From NCBI RefSeq assembly GCF_013141865.1, contig NZ_RCST01000001.1, positions 992,001 to 1,056,000 of the forward strand: a stretch of DNA of 64,000 bases, given 5' to 3'. The notes beneath the pieces are model-generated. The model did not search any database. It was not told the DNA's origin and was given only the letters and a program-made list of their open reading frames with translations. Shown in pieces: positions 1 to 8,610 of this stretch. Position 1 is the first letter of the stretch. The number at the start of each line of letters is the position of its first letter. The position numbers and the translations under genes are program-made. Origin of the DNA: Methylomonas sp. ZR1 (GTDB lineage Bacteria; Pseudomonadota; Gammaproteobacteria; Methylococcales; Methylomonadaceae).

Positions 1-40
1 AGCCACATTAGGCGATATCTTTAAACAAATGGACAAGTAG
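1..40 (+). CDS. rpsA: C-terminal end of 30S ribosomal protein S1 (partial)
   Basis: Only the last twelve codons (ending TLGDIFKQMDK) and a TAG stop are inside the window. The tail resembles the end of ribosomal protein S1, where many proteobacterial S1 proteins finish with a T-[LI]-G-D-[LI] stretch. The following gene is ihfB, and rpsA-ihfB is the usual gammaproteobacterial order, so the assignment rests mainly on synteny. A strong intrinsic terminator follows within 15 bases. Confidence 0.65.
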   Translation, partial: ATLGDIFKQMDK

Positions 41-53
41 TAAAACCATCTCC

Positions 54-88
54 AAGGGTGGCATGACTAGCTCATGCCACCCTTTTTT
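54..88 (+). terminator. Rho-independent terminator after rpsA
   Basis: A perfect 13-bp stem (54-66 with 72-84) has a five-base loop and runs into six T residues (83-88). It lies directly after the rpsA stop codon. The first in-frame ATG of the next reading frame (74) sits inside the 3' arm of this hairpin, which argues against that ATG as the ihfB start. Confidence 0.9.
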
Positions 89-106
89 GATTATTCAGGG
101 CTGGAT

Positions 107-412
107 GTGACGAAATCAGAATTGATAGAGATGCTGGCACGAAAACAGCCTCATCTCGCGCTTAAAGATGTTGAATTGGCAGTTAGATGCGTTGTTGATC
201 ACTTGAGCGATACGTTGGCAAGTGGCGATAGGATAGAAATTAGAGGTTTTGGCAGTTTTTCGTTACACCATCGTTCTGCACGACTGGGACGTAACCCCAA
301 GACCGGCGATTCAGTGTCCTTAACAGAAAAGCATGTGCCGCATTTTAAACCGGGAAAGGAGTTACGGGATATGGTTGATGCTTCCAGGGAAAAATACAAA
401 ATCGTCGATTGA
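107..412 (+). CDS. ihfB: Integration host factor subunit beta
   Basis: IHF-beta is one half of the IHF heterodimer, a nucleoid protein that bends DNA sharply at specific sites and acts in recombination, replication and transcription. From the GTG at 107 the protein is 101 residues, close to the usual 94-100, and begins MTKSELIE as in other IhfB proteins. The DNA-binding arm carries the family signature RGFGSFSLH (about 46-54) and GRNPKTG (61-67), with the intercalating proline at about 64. GTG 107 is preferred over ATG 74 because 74 lies within the rpsA terminator and an AGGG ribosome binding site (97-100) sits six bases before 107. The C-terminus carries a short lysine-containing extension. 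Confidence 0.93.
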   Translation: MTKSELIEMLARKQPHLALKDVELAVRCVVDHLSDTLASGDRIEIRGFGSFSLHHRSARLGRNPKTGDSVSLTEKHVPHFKPGKELRDMVDASREKYKIVD

Positions 413-484
413 CGATAGCTTGTAAACCAACAATAGCGACGCCCTCCCATGTTAGGGATGGTGTTGTACTTTAGATGATTTTCT

Positions 485-516
485 AGTGGCGGCAGTGTCC
501 GCCGCTTAAAATTTTT
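485..516 (+). terminator. Probable intrinsic terminator after ihfB
   Basis: An 8-bp stem (485-492 with 499-506, one G-U pair) with a six-base loop is followed after five bases by TTTTT (512-516). It lies about 70 bases after the ihfB stop. The gap before the T-run makes it less canonical than the rpsA terminator. Confidence 0.55.
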
Positions 517-579
517 GCCCCATTGCTAAATAGACCCTTAATACAGGATCTAGCTAGAATTTAATCAGGCCGGTAGCCC

Positions 580-1539
580 GTGAGCTTATTTGATCATTAT
601 TACAGCTATGATCCTGGCTATGGCTACAGTCTCGACGATCTGTTAAGTGTTCCCGCACCGCAAGAGCCTGCCGATTTCTGTCGGTTTTGGCGGGATAAAT
701 ATCAAAAAGCCTTAACGGTCTCTCCGCAATTTTCTCTGAATTACCAATGCCAGCGCGCAGGCTATCGGGTTTATGACATTAGCTATCGGTCTACCGATGA
801 TTTTCAGATAGCCGGCTGGTTGCTTGAGCCGGATGCGAACCCCATTACTCAGAGCATAGTGGTCGGCCATGGTTACGGCGGCAGAGAGCAACCCGATTTT
901 CATCTGAACATACCAGGTGCCGCCTTACTTTTTCCTTGCTTTCGTGGCATATCTCGCAGTCGCTGCGAGCGCTTGCCGGAACAACCCAATCAACATGTCG
1001 TACAAGGCATTGATGATCCTAATCATTATGTAATCGGCGGATGTGTAGAAGATCTCTGGCTGGCTGTAACCGTTTTGGCCGAACGTTATCCAGCAAGCGT
1101 GGATAAGATCGGCTATATGGGCATTAGCTTTGGTGGCGGCATCGGAGCATTGGCCGCGCCATGGGACGCCAGAATCAAGAGAGTGCACTTAAATGTGCCC
1201 ACCTTTGGCAACCAACCCTTGCGTTTAAGTTTGCCTACCAGCGGCAGTGCCGCGGCTTTGAAAGCCTACAGTCAATCTCACCATAATGTGTTTGACACAT
1301 TAGCCTATTATGATGCCGCTGTCTCGGCGCGTTATGCATTGCAACCCTTGCATGGTGCCGTCGCGCGATTCGATCCGGTCGTAGCGCCACCCGGACAATT
1401 TGCAATCTACAACGCTTGGGCCGGCGATAAACAGTTATTTATATTGGATGCGGGGCATTTTGATTATCCGCGCCAACATGATCAGGAGCGGCAGCTGATT
1501 GCGGAGCTGCAAAGTTTTTTCGGGGAATCGTCGCTTTAG
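580..1539 (+). CDS. Alpha/beta hydrolase, acetyl-xylan esterase (AXE1) family
   Basis: A 319-residue cytoplasmic esterase-like protein of the AXE1/cephalosporin C deacetylase group, which removes acetyl groups from sugars or small esters. The N-terminal part has the family look (DDLLSV...P.DF..FW). The oxyanion segment is VGHGYGGR (about 95-102), the nucleophile elbow GISFGGG places Ser183, and the acid and base are probably Asp265 (RFDPVVAPPGQF) and His293 (DAGHFDYP). Translation starts at GTG 580, with only a weak AGGC upstream. The next hydrolase begins three bases after its stop, so the two are probably co-transcribed. The natural substrate cannot be read from sequence. Confidence 0.82.
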   Translation: MSLFDHYYSYDPGYGYSLDDLLSVPAPQEPADFCRFWRDKYQKALTVSPQFSLNYQCQRAGYRVYDISYRSTDDFQIAGWLLEPDANPITQSIVVGHGYGGREQPDFHLNIPGAALLFPCFRGISRSRCERLPEQPNQHVVQGIDDPNHYVIGGCVEDLWLAVTVLAERYPASVDKIGYMGISFGGGIGALAAPWDARIKRVHLNVPTFGNQPLRLSLPTSGSAAALKAYSQSHHNVFDTLAYYDAAVSARYALQPLHGAVARFDPVVAPPGQFAIYNAWAGDKQLFILDAGHFDYPRQHDQERQLIAELQSFFGESSL

Positions 1540-1542
1540 ATT

Positions 1543-2271
1543 ATGAATCGCGAATATCATCACTGGTACAGCCCGCGCTTGGGTCGCGACATGGAGTTTC
1601 TGGTTTTCGGGCATGCCGGAGCCAAAGTACTGATTTTTCCTACTCGCGACGGCCGTTTTTACGAGTACGAGAACCTCGGCATTGTCGAACGGTTACGCAA
1701 TAAAATTGAAGCGGGACACATACAACTGTACTGTGTTGACAGCATTGATCATGAAACTTTTTACTGCTTTTGGCGCAAGCCGAAAGACCGTATTCAGCGG
1801 CACATGTTTTTCGAAGACTACATACTGAACGAAATCATGCCGTTCATGGCCTTGAAAAATCCACACCCCTGCGTCATCGCGCACGGCTGTAGTTTAGGCG
1901 GTTATCATGCGGCCAATATTGCTTTCCGTCACCCGCATTTGTTCAGAAAATTAGTAGCCTTCTCCGGTCGTTTCGATTTGACGCTGGAAGTAGAGTGTTT
2001 CAAAAACCTGTTCGACGGCTACTATGACGATCATGTCTATTTCCACACGCCAACGCATTTTTTACCCAACCTGAATTGCCAAGCGCAATTAAAGCATTTG
2101 CAGGAAATGGAAATTACTTTGGTGATCGGTAAGGAAGATCCGTTCTTGCAGAACAATCACGAGTTAAGCCACATATTGGCTGCCAAGGGTATTCCTCATG
2201 CCTTATACGAATGGGAAGGGCGCGCGCATCAGGGCCACTACTGGCGCAGAATGGCCCCGCTGTATATCTGA
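1543..2271 (+). CDS. Esterase-family alpha/beta hydrolase (putative esterase/FrmB-like)
   Basis: A 242-residue protein of the putative-esterase group that includes S-formylglutathione hydrolase and mycolyltransferase-like folds. The nucleophile elbow GCSLGG places Ser117. Asp199 (GKEDPF) and a histidine in RAHQGHYW (His229 or His232) complete a plausible triad. No signal peptide is seen, so it should be cytoplasmic. It follows the AXE1-like gene by three bases, suggesting a two-gene operon. In a methylotroph an FrmB-like formaldehyde role is tempting, but sequence similarity alone does not establish it; ester hydrolysis of unknown substrate is the safe statement. Confidence 0.75.
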   Translation: MNREYHHWYSPRLGRDMEFLVFGHAGAKVLIFPTRDGRFYEYENLGIVERLRNKIEAGHIQLYCVDSIDHETFYCFWRKPKDRIQRHMFFEDYILNEIMPFMALKNPHPCVIAHGCSLGGYHAANIAFRHPHLFRKLVAFSGRFDLTLEVECFKNLFDGYYDDHVYFHTPTHFLPNLNCQAQLKHLQEMEITLVIGKEDPFLQNNHELSHILAAKGIPHALYEWEGRAHQGHYWRRMAPLYI

Positions 2272-2305
2272 CAGACTCTATTTCTGCTTGGTGAAATAAA
2301 GCGCG

Positions 2306-4150
2306 CTACTGCTCTAGTGTGTTCCCAGCGTCGAAGGATTGTTTTGCATCAAGCGCCGGCGGTGCGATGGTTCGACCTTGCATCAATTCATCTATCTGAT
2401 ATTTATCCAATGTTTCCCAGTCTAATAGGGCTTGCGCCATATTATGCAGAATATCGATATTTTCCTTCAGCAGGGTTTCGGCTCTAAGATAATTATTGTC
2501 GACAATTAACCTGATCTCCCGGTCAATCAAGCGCGCCATGTGTTCCGACATGGGTTTGGCTTGCGGTCCCAAGTAGCTGCCTTCGTTATCGCCGTAGTCC
2601 AGCGGCCCCAGGTTGTCGGATAGCCCCCATTTGGTGACCATATTACGGGCCAATTGGGTGGCGCGTTGGATGTCGTTACTCGCGCCGGTGGTGACTTTAT
2701 TCTTACCGTAAACTAGCGCTTCCGCGGCTCGGCCGCCGAACAGGCTGGAGATTTGACCTTCCAATTTGTCCTTGCTGGCGCTGTATGCATCGCGCTCCGG
2801 CAAAAACATCGTAATACCCAGCGCGCCGCCGCGCGGCATGATGCTGACTTTGTAAACCGGATCGTGCTCAGGTACCAGCCGGCCGACGATGGCGTGACCG
2901 GCTTCATGGTAGGCGGTCATTAACAGGTCTTCGCGGCTCATTATCATTGTGCGCTTTTCCGCGCCCATGATGGTTTTGTCGCGGGCTTTATCCAGATCGT
3001 TCATCGTGATCTCCCGCTGATTATTGCGGGCAGCGAACAATGCGCCTTCGTTGATCAGGTTGGCCAATTCGGCGCCGGAAAAGCCTGGTGTGCCGCGCGC
3101 CAAATCATTCAAATTGACGTCATCGGCTAAGGGTACTCGGCTGGAATGTACTCTGAGGATTTGTTCGCGGCCTTTGATGTCCGGCAGGCTGACTTGCACT
3201 TGCCGGTCGAACCGTCCGGGGCGTAGCAAGGCTTTATCCAATACGTCGATACGGTTGGTGGCGGCGATGACGATGATGCCTTCGTTGCCGCTAAAGCCGT
3301 CCATTTCCACTAGTAATTGATTCAGCGTTTGTTCGCGTTCTTCCGTGCCGCCCATATTGCCAGGGCTGCGCTGCCGGCCGACCGCGTCGATTTCGTCGAT
3401 AAAAATGATGCACGGGGCCTGCTTTTTGGCTTGCACGAATAGATCGCGTACTCTGGATGCGCCAACGCCGACAAACATTTCCACGAAGTCGGAGCCGGAA
3501 ATCGAGAAGAAAGGTACACCGGCTTCGCCGGCAATCGCGCGGGCCAGCAAGGTTTTACCCGTGCCGGGAGGGCCGACCATTAGCACGCCTCTGGGGATTT
3601 TACCGCCCAGGGCCTCGTATTTACCCGGTGCTTTCAGGAAATCGACCATTTCCGCGACGTCCTGCTTGGCCTCCTCAACGCCGGCAACGTCGCTGAAACG
3701 GATTTTTACCTGATTCTCTGTCATTAACTTGGCGCGGCTTTTACCGAAATTGTTTTGTGCTCCGGCGCCTAGCAGTTGTTTGCGCATGAAATAAATCAAT
3801 ACGCCAATCAGCAAAAAGGTTGGCGCCCAGGAGTAAAACACCTGCATGAATGTGGATTGGGTTAACGGTCTTTGCACGATGATCTTCACACCGTTCTGCA
3901 ATAGATCGTCTATCACCGTGATGTCACCAGGGCTATATGCGGTAAAACGTGTGCCGTCATGCCTCAGACCGTTGATGGCTCTACCGTCGATCACCACTTC
4001 GGCTACCATTTTGCCGCGCACATCCTGGATGAAGTTGGAATAAGGAATATCGCCTTGCGATTTGTAGGTGGCAGGGGCAGGATTAAAAATGACAAATGCC
4101 GCGATGGCGATGCCGACCATTATCAACAATAAGAATAAAATTTTTTTCAT
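2306..4150 (-). CDS. ftsH: ATP-dependent zinc metalloprotease FtsH
   Basis: FtsH is a membrane-anchored hexameric AAA protease that degrades misfolded membrane proteins and regulatory proteins. From ATG 4150 it is 614 residues. It has an N-terminal membrane segment (about 4-22), a periplasmic domain, a second membrane segment (about 108-122), an AAA module with Walker A GPPGTGKT (about 193-200), Walker B FIDEID and [11 protein letters not shown], and a peptidase domain with zinc motif HEAGH (about 415-419). An upstream in-frame start at 4213 would add 21 residues before the membrane anchor. The later ATG is preferred because it puts MKKILFLLL at the N-terminus and has an AGAGAA element upstream. 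Confidence 0.97.
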   Translation of the reverse strand: MKKILFLLLIMVGIAIAAFVIFNPAPATYKSQGDIPYSNFIQDVRGKMVAEVVIDGRAINGLRHDGTRFTAYSPGDITVIDDLLQNGVKIIVQRPLTQSTFMQVFYSWAPTFLLIGVLIYFMRKQLLGAGAQNNFGKSRAKLMTENQVKIRFSDVAGVEEAKQDVAEMVDFLKAPGKYEALGGKIPRGVLMVGPPGTGKTLLARAIAGEAGVPFFSISGSDFVEMFVGVGASRVRDLFVQAKKQAPCIIFIDEIDAVGRQRSPGNMGGTEEREQTLNQLLVEMDGFSGNEGIIVIAATNRIDVLDKALLRPGRFDRQVQVSLPDIKGREQILRVHSSRVPLADDVNLNDLARGTPGFSGAELANLINEGALFAARNNQREITMNDLDKARDKTIMGAEKRTMIMSREDLLMTAYHEAGHAIVGRLVPEHDPVYKVSIMPRGGALGITMFLPERDAYSASKDKLEGQISSLFGGRAAEALVYGKNKVTTGASNDIQRATQLARNMVTKWGLSDNLGPLDYGDNEGSYLGPQAKPMSEHMARLIDREIRLIVDNNYLRAETLLKENIDILHNMAQALLDWETLDKYQIDELMQGRTIAPPALDAKQSFDAGNTLEQ

Positions 4151-4222
4151 GGTTGTGTTCTCTATGTTCTGCGGAGCGATTTTGGCTTGGGTGCCAAAAC
4201 CGCCCGGATTCAAGCTAAGAGA

Positions 4223-5317
4223 TCATGATTCGTCTACAGCCAGCGCTAAATTAGCCAAATGCTGTAAGGCCTCGCGATAGGCGGATTCCGCGTCGGCTCT
4301 GACCGTTGCATGCGCAACTTTTCGGCCCTTGCGCGGCGTTTTATCGTACAGATGTAAATGTGCGTTGGGGATGTTTAACAGTGTCGCGTCGTCGGCCAGA
4401 CCTCCGATGAAGTTCACCATGCCCGCATAACCGCGCGGTTCCGTCGAGCCCAGCGGCAAATCCAGAATGGCCCGCAAGTGGTTTTCGAATTGGCTGGTTT
4501 CCGCGCCTTCTATGGTCCAATGTCCGGAGTTATGCACGCGCGGTGCGAATTCGTTGGCTAGGAGTTCGCCGTTCAGATCGAACAATTCCAGTGCAATCAC
4601 GCCTACGTAATCGAGTTTTTCCAGCAACAGACTGACGTAATTTTCGGCAATCGCTTGTTCGGGGTCGTTAGCACAGCATTCGGCAACGCGCAAAATGCCA
4701 CCGCGATGCTGATTTTCAGACAATGGATAGTAAGCGATTTCGCCGGATGGGCTGCGAGCGGCGATAATAGATACTTCGCGTTGAAACGGCACGAAACCTT
4801 CGACGATGGAGGCGGCCCCTTGCATGCTTTGCCAGGCGGATTCTAGTTCGTCGGCCGATTTTATAACCACTTGGCCCTTGCCGTCATAGCCCATGCGCCG
4901 GCTTTTCAGAATAGCCGGGTAGCCGATTTCAGGCATGGCTTGTTGCAAGTCTGCCAAGCTATTGATGGCCGCGAACGGTGCGGTGCGGATGCCTAAATCC
5001 TTGAAGAAATTCTTTTCCAGCAGACGGTCCTGAGCGACAGCCAATGCACCGGCGGGCGGGTAGACTGTGGTGTGACTGGACAGGAATTCGGCGACATGCG
5101 CCGGCACGTTTTCGAATTCGTAAGTGACGATGTCGGCTTTTTCGGCTAGTTGAGCCAACAAATCCGGATCGTCGTAAGCGCCTAACAGATGCTCGCTTAA
5201 ACCGGCAGCACCGGCATTGGGATCGGGATCTAGGACGATAAATTTCAATCTCAGCGGATAACCAGCCAATGCGATCATTCTGGCGAGCTGGCCGCCACCC
5301 AAAATGCCAATTTTCAT
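4223..5317 (-). CDS. purK: N5-carboxyaminoimidazole ribonucleotide synthase
   Basis: PurK uses ATP and bicarbonate to convert aminoimidazole ribonucleotide into N5-CAIR in purine synthesis. The 364-residue protein begins [16 protein letters not shown], the classic PurK N-terminus, and has the ATP-grasp fold. Its active-site region [18 protein letters not shown] and the following [12 protein letters not shown] are diagnostic of PurK rather than PurT. It overlaps the upstream purE by four bases (ATGA), so the two catalytic steps are translationally coupled. Confidence 0.97.
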   Translation of the reverse strand: MKIGILGGGQLARMIALAGYPLRLKFIVLDPDPNAGAAGLSEHLLGAYDDPDLLAQLAEKADIVTYEFENVPAHVAEFLSSHTTVYPPAGALAVAQDRLLEKNFFKDLGIRTAPFAAINSLADLQQAMPEIGYPAILKSRRMGYDGKGQVVIKSADELESAWQSMQGAASIVEGFVPFQREVSIIAARSPSGEIAYYPLSENQHRGGILRVAECCANDPEQAIAENYVSLLLEKLDYVGVIALELFDLNGELLANEFAPRVHNSGHWTIEGAETSQFENHLRAILDLPLGSTEPRGYAGMVNFIGGLADDATLLNIPNAHLHLYDKTPRKGRKVAHATVRADAESAYREALQHLANLALAVDES

Positions 5318-5811
5318 CCTGTCACCTGTCTTGGATCAGGGGTGGCGATCACGCTGTCGGTTTGTTGTTGCCGATAAGCATCGAGAGCAGGGCGGTATTG
5401 CGGATGTTTATTGCTGATGATCGCGGCGGCCAATAATGCGGCATTGATGGCGCCAGCCTTGCCGATAGCCAAGGTGCCTACCGGAATGCCGGCGGGCATT
5501 TGCACGATGGATAACAAAGAATCCATACCGTTCAATGCCTTGGATTGCACAGGTACGCCCAGCACCGGCAATGCGGTTTTAGCGGCAGTCATGCCCGGCA
5601 AATGCGCGGCACCGCCGGCGCCGGCGATAATCACTTCCAAACCTTTGCTTTCCGCGGTTTCCGCATACTTAAACAACTTGTCGGGGGTGCGATGGGCCGA
5701 AACCACTTCCACTTCATGCGGAATATCAAGATGTTCTAGGGTTTGCGCTGCATGTTGCATGGTTTCCCAATCGGATGTGGAACCCATGATGATGCCTATC
5801 AATGCGGTCAT
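5314..5811 (-). CDS. purE: N5-carboxyaminoimidazole ribonucleotide mutase
   Basis: PurE moves the carboxyl group of N5-CAIR to C4 of the imidazole ring, giving CAIR. The class I bacterial signature is present: GSTSDWETM near the N-terminus, SAHRTPDK with the catalytic histidine, and [10 protein letters not shown]. The start is placed at ATG 5811 (165 residues) rather than 5841 because a GGAG ribosome binding site lies eight bases upstream and the family starts at this point. It is the first gene of a purEK pair on the minus strand and is divergent from ccmA. Confidence 0.97.
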   Translation of the reverse strand: MTALIGIIMGSTSDWETMQHAAQTLEHLDIPHEVEVVSAHRTPDKLFKYAETAESKGLEVIIAGAGGAAHLPGMTAAKTALPVLGVPVQSKALNGMDSLLSIVQMPAGIPVGTLAIGKAGAINAALLAAAIISNKHPQYRPALDAYRQQQTDSVIATPDPRQVTG

Positions 5812-5956
5812 GCAAAATCTCCGGTATTTGCGATAAATCAAAACGGCTCGATTATCGCATAAATGGGGAGATTTTCTCTGTCGGCAAATTGCTAACTATG
5901 CCGGGCTTAGTGATAAGATAGCGCCCCCTGTAATGTGTCAGCCTAAGGATGGATGG

Positions 5957-6589
5957 ATGGAAAACTCGCAACACGCTTCGCTGCAAGCCAGTGAACTATC
6001 GTGTTTTCGCGACGAGCGCTTGTTGTTTTCCGACTTGAGTTTTACCGTGAATACCGGCGAAGTGTTATTGCTGGAAGGCGCCAACGGCAGCGGCAAAACC
6101 TCGCTATTGCGCATCCTGTGCGGATTCAGGGAAGCCGATGCCGGCGAGATTTATTGGTGCGGCAGCAAAATCGCCGACAGCAGCTATTACGATGACATGG
6201 CTTATGTCGGTCATGCCGATGGTACAAAAAAGGAATTGACGGTGCTGGAAAATTTGAAGTTTGCGCTGGCACTAGGTAGTGCGGGCAAATATGACATCGA
6301 GCAAGCTTTGGACAAGGTGCAATTGGCCGGTTTTGACGATAATCCGGTACATACCTTGTCGGCCGGCCAAAAGCGCCGACTATCGCTGGCGCGCTTGTTG
6401 ATCACGCATAACTTGCTGTGGATACTCGACGAACCTTTCACCTCGCTGGATAGACAAGGCATTAAATTAATAGAGTCGCTGATGGCTGAACATATTGCCC
6501 AAGGCGGTATGGCGGTTTTGACTTCCCATCACGATCTAAGCATGGCCGATCTCAATCTGCAACGCATTCACCTGCAAGCATGCCAATAA
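5957..6589 (+). CDS. ccmA: Cytochrome c biogenesis heme exporter ATPase CcmA
   Basis: CcmA is the ATPase of the CcmABCD complex, which releases heme-loaded CcmE in system I cytochrome c maturation. The 210-residue protein carries Walker A GANGSGKT, the ABC signature LSAGQKRRLSLARLL, Walker B LLWILDEP and the switch histidine in LTSHHD. The start at 5957 is chosen over upstream starts because AAGGA (5945-5949) is seven bases away. It overlaps ccmB by ten bases and opens the ccm operon. Confidence 0.95.
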   Translation: MENSQHASLQASELSCFRDERLLFSDLSFTVNTGEVLLLEGANGSGKTSLLRILCGFREADAGEIYWCGSKIADSSYYDDMAYVGHADGTKKELTVLENLKFALALGSAGKYDIEQALDKVQLAGFDDNPVHTLSAGQKRRLSLARLLITHNLLWILDEPFTSLDRQGIKLIESLMAEHIAQGGMAVLTSHHDLSMADLNLQRIHLQACQ

Positions 6590-7254
6590 TTCAGGCTTTT
6601 TGGGCGATCATTCGCCGAGATTTATTATTGGCGTTTCGGCGCCGCGCGGAAATGGCCAACCCGCTGTTTTTTTTCGTGCTGGTGGTGACTTTGTTCCCTT
6701 TGGCCGTGGGCGCCCAGCCAAATTTGCTGAAAGCTATGGCGCCGGGCGTGATTTGGGTGTCTGCCTTGTTGGCGGCCCTGTTGTCATTGGATGGGCTATT
6801 CCGCAGTGATTTCGAAGACGGGTCGCTGGAGCAGATGCTGCTCAGCCCGCATGCATTATCGATCTTGGTGTTGGGTAAAATCGTCGCCCACTGGCTGGTG
6901 ACCGGTTTGCCATTGCTGCTGGTAGCGCCATTATTGGCGGTGTTTTTGGGCTTGCCCGAGCAGGCCATGGGAACTTTATGGCTGACGTTGATCTTAGCTA
7001 CGCCGCTATTGAGCCTGATCGGCGCGATCGGCGTGGCGTTAACGGTCGGTTTACGCCGGGGCGGCATGTTGTTGTCCTTGTTGGTCTTGCCTTTGTATGT
7101 GCCGGTGCTGATCTTCGCCAGTGGTGCCGTCGACAGGGCGGCCAGCGGCTTGCCGGTTGGCGCCCAACTGAATATTTTATTGGCTATGTTGCTGTCGGCA
7201 CTGGTATTGGTGCCGCTGCCGACAGCGGCCGCGTTAAAAATGAGTGTTAATTGA
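6580..7254 (+). CDS. ccmB: Heme exporter membrane subunit CcmB
   Basis: CcmB is the integral membrane partner of CcmA. The 224-residue protein is very hydrophobic with about six predicted membrane segments. It starts with a cytoplasmic RRDLLLAFRRRAEMANPLFFF segment, typical of CcmB, whose FxxxD/P region is thought to contact CcmA. It overlaps ccmA at its start, and its TGA stop overlaps the ccmC ATG (TGATG). Confidence 0.95.
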   Translation: MPIIQAFWAIIRRDLLLAFRRRAEMANPLFFFVLVVTLFPLAVGAQPNLLKAMAPGVIWVSALLAALLSLDGLFRSDFEDGSLEQMLLSPHALSILVLGKIVAHWLVTGLPLLLVAPLLAVFLGLPEQAMGTLWLTLILATPLLSLIGAIGVALTVGLRRGGMLLSLLVLPLYVPVLIFASGAVDRAASGLPVGAQLNILLAMLLSALVLVPLPTAAALKMSVN

Positions 7255-8015
7255 TGTCTTGGATACCCGCGCCGGTTAGCCGGTTTTTTCACCGCACCTC
7301 GTCGCCGCCGCACTTTTATGCATTGGCGGATCGGTTCATTCCCTGGTTGACGGTTATTTTTCTGTTACTGCTCGGCGCCGGTTTGTATGGTGGCTTGTAT
7401 TTGGCGCCCACCGATTACCAGCAGGGCGATAGTTACCGTATTATCTATATACACGTGCCGGCAGCCTGGATGTCCTTGTTTATTTACGTGCTGATGGCGG
7501 TCATGGGCGGGATTGCCCTGATCTGGCGTATGAAACTGGCCGAGGTGATGCTGATCAGTAGCGCGCCGATTGGCGCCGGCTTTACCTTTGTGGCCCTGGT
7601 GACCGGCTCCTTATGGGGCAAGCCGATGTGGGGGACCTGGTGGGTGTGGGATGCAAGGTTGACGTCCGAATTGATCCTGTTGTTTTTGTATCTGGGCGTG
7701 ATCAGTTTGTACGGCGCCATCGAAGAAAAGCGGGCGGCGGCGCGGGCCGTGTCTATTTTGGCACTGGTGGGCGTGGTGAATATCCCCATCATCCATTATT
7801 CGGTGCAATGGTGGAACACGCTGCATCAGGGGCCGACAGTCAGCAAGATGGATAAACCGTCGATACACGTCAGCATGTTGGTGCCCTTGTTGCTGATGGC
7901 GGTGGCTTTCAAGTTTTACTACTTGGTTGCGGTATTGCAGGCAGCCAAATTGGAATTACTAAAGCGCGAAACCACCTCTCAATGGGTGAAAGCACTACTG
8001 GAGAAACAGGCATGA
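7254..8015 (+). CDS. ccmC: Heme delivery protein CcmC
   Basis: CcmC is a six-helix membrane protein of the heme-handling family that passes heme to CcmE. The tryptophan-rich WWD motif is visible as GTWWVWDARLTSE. Conserved histidines flank it (IYIHVPAAW before it and HYSVQWWNTLHQG after it), matching the heme axial ligand loops. The start is placed at ATG 7254, overlapping the ccmB stop by one base; a TTG three bases upstream is disregarded. The 253-residue length is normal. Confidence 0.95.
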   Translation: MSWIPAPVSRFFHRTSSPPHFYALADRFIPWLTVIFLLLLGAGLYGGLYLAPTDYQQGDSYRIIYIHVPAAWMSLFIYVLMAVMGGIALIWRMKLAEVMLISSAPIGAGFTFVALVTGSLWGKPMWGTWWVWDARLTSELILLFLYLGVISLYGAIEEKRAAARAVSILALVGVVNIPIIHYSVQWWNTLHQGPTVSKMDKPSIHVSMLVPLLLMAVAFKFYYLVAVLQAAKLELLKRETTSQWVKALLEKQA

Positions 8016-8179
8016 GCTGGGAAAGCTTTTTATACATGGGCGGTTACGCCGTCTACGTCTGGCCGGCTTACGGCGTGACGGCATTAGTGTTGGTCGTCAA
8101 TATCGTGTTGCCGGTGTTGCAGCGTAAACGGCTGTTACGTCAACTCACTATCAAACAAAAACGGGCGCAAGTTCGATGA
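8012..8179 (+). CDS. ccmD: Heme exporter small subunit CcmD
   Basis: CcmD is a small single-span membrane protein needed to release holo-CcmE from CcmABC. The 55-residue protein begins MSWESFLYMGGYAVYVWPAY, typical of CcmD, followed by one membrane helix and a basic cytoplasmic tail (QRKRLLRQLTIKQKR). ATG 8012 overlaps the ccmC stop as ATGA. A start 30 bases upstream in frame is rejected because it would lie inside ccmC without a ribosome binding site. Confidence 0.93.
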   Translation: MSWESFLYMGGYAVYVWPAYGVTALVLVVNIVLPVLQRKRLLRQLTIKQKRAQVR

Positions 8180-8610
8180 AACCAATCCGAAAACAGCGCT
8201 TGTTTCTGATCATCCTGATGCTGGCGGGACTGGGCTTGGCAGCCGCCTTTGCTTTGCAGGCTTTTAACGAAAACCTGATGTATTTTTTCTCCAGCAGTGA
8301 TGTGGTGGCTGGCAAAGCCCCAAATAACGCGGTATTTCGTTTGGGCGGCATGGTCGTCAAAGGCAGTGTGGAGCGGCCGAATGCGGATTTATTGGTGCGC
8401 TTCAAGCTCAGCGATTTCGAAAAGGAAGTGACGGTGGAATATTCAGGCATCTTGCCGGATTTGTTTAGGGAAGGGCAGGGCATCGTCGCCAAAGGCCAAT
8501 TGGACAGCCGAGGCATATTCGTCGCCGAGGAAGTGCTGGCCAAGCACGATGAGAACTACATGCCGCCGGAAGTAGCCGGCAGCCTGAAAAAACCGGCGGC
8601 TCAGCCATGA
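8176..8610 (+). CDS. ccmE: Periplasmic heme chaperone CcmE
   Basis: CcmE binds heme covalently in the periplasm and delivers it to CcmF for attachment to apocytochromes. The 144-residue protein has an N-terminal membrane anchor (about 8-29) and an OB-fold domain. The heme-binding motif LAKHDENYMPPEV places the covalent histidine at His124 and the axial tyrosine at Tyr128. It overlaps ccmD and ccmF by ATGA junctions. Confidence 0.97.
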   Translation: MKPIRKQRLFLIILMLAGLGLAAAFALQAFNENLMYFFSSSDVVAGKAPNNAVFRLGGMVVKGSVERPNADLLVRFKLSDFEKEVTVEYSGILPDLFREGQGIVAKGQLDSRGIFVAEEVLAKHDENYMPPEVAGSLKKPAAQP

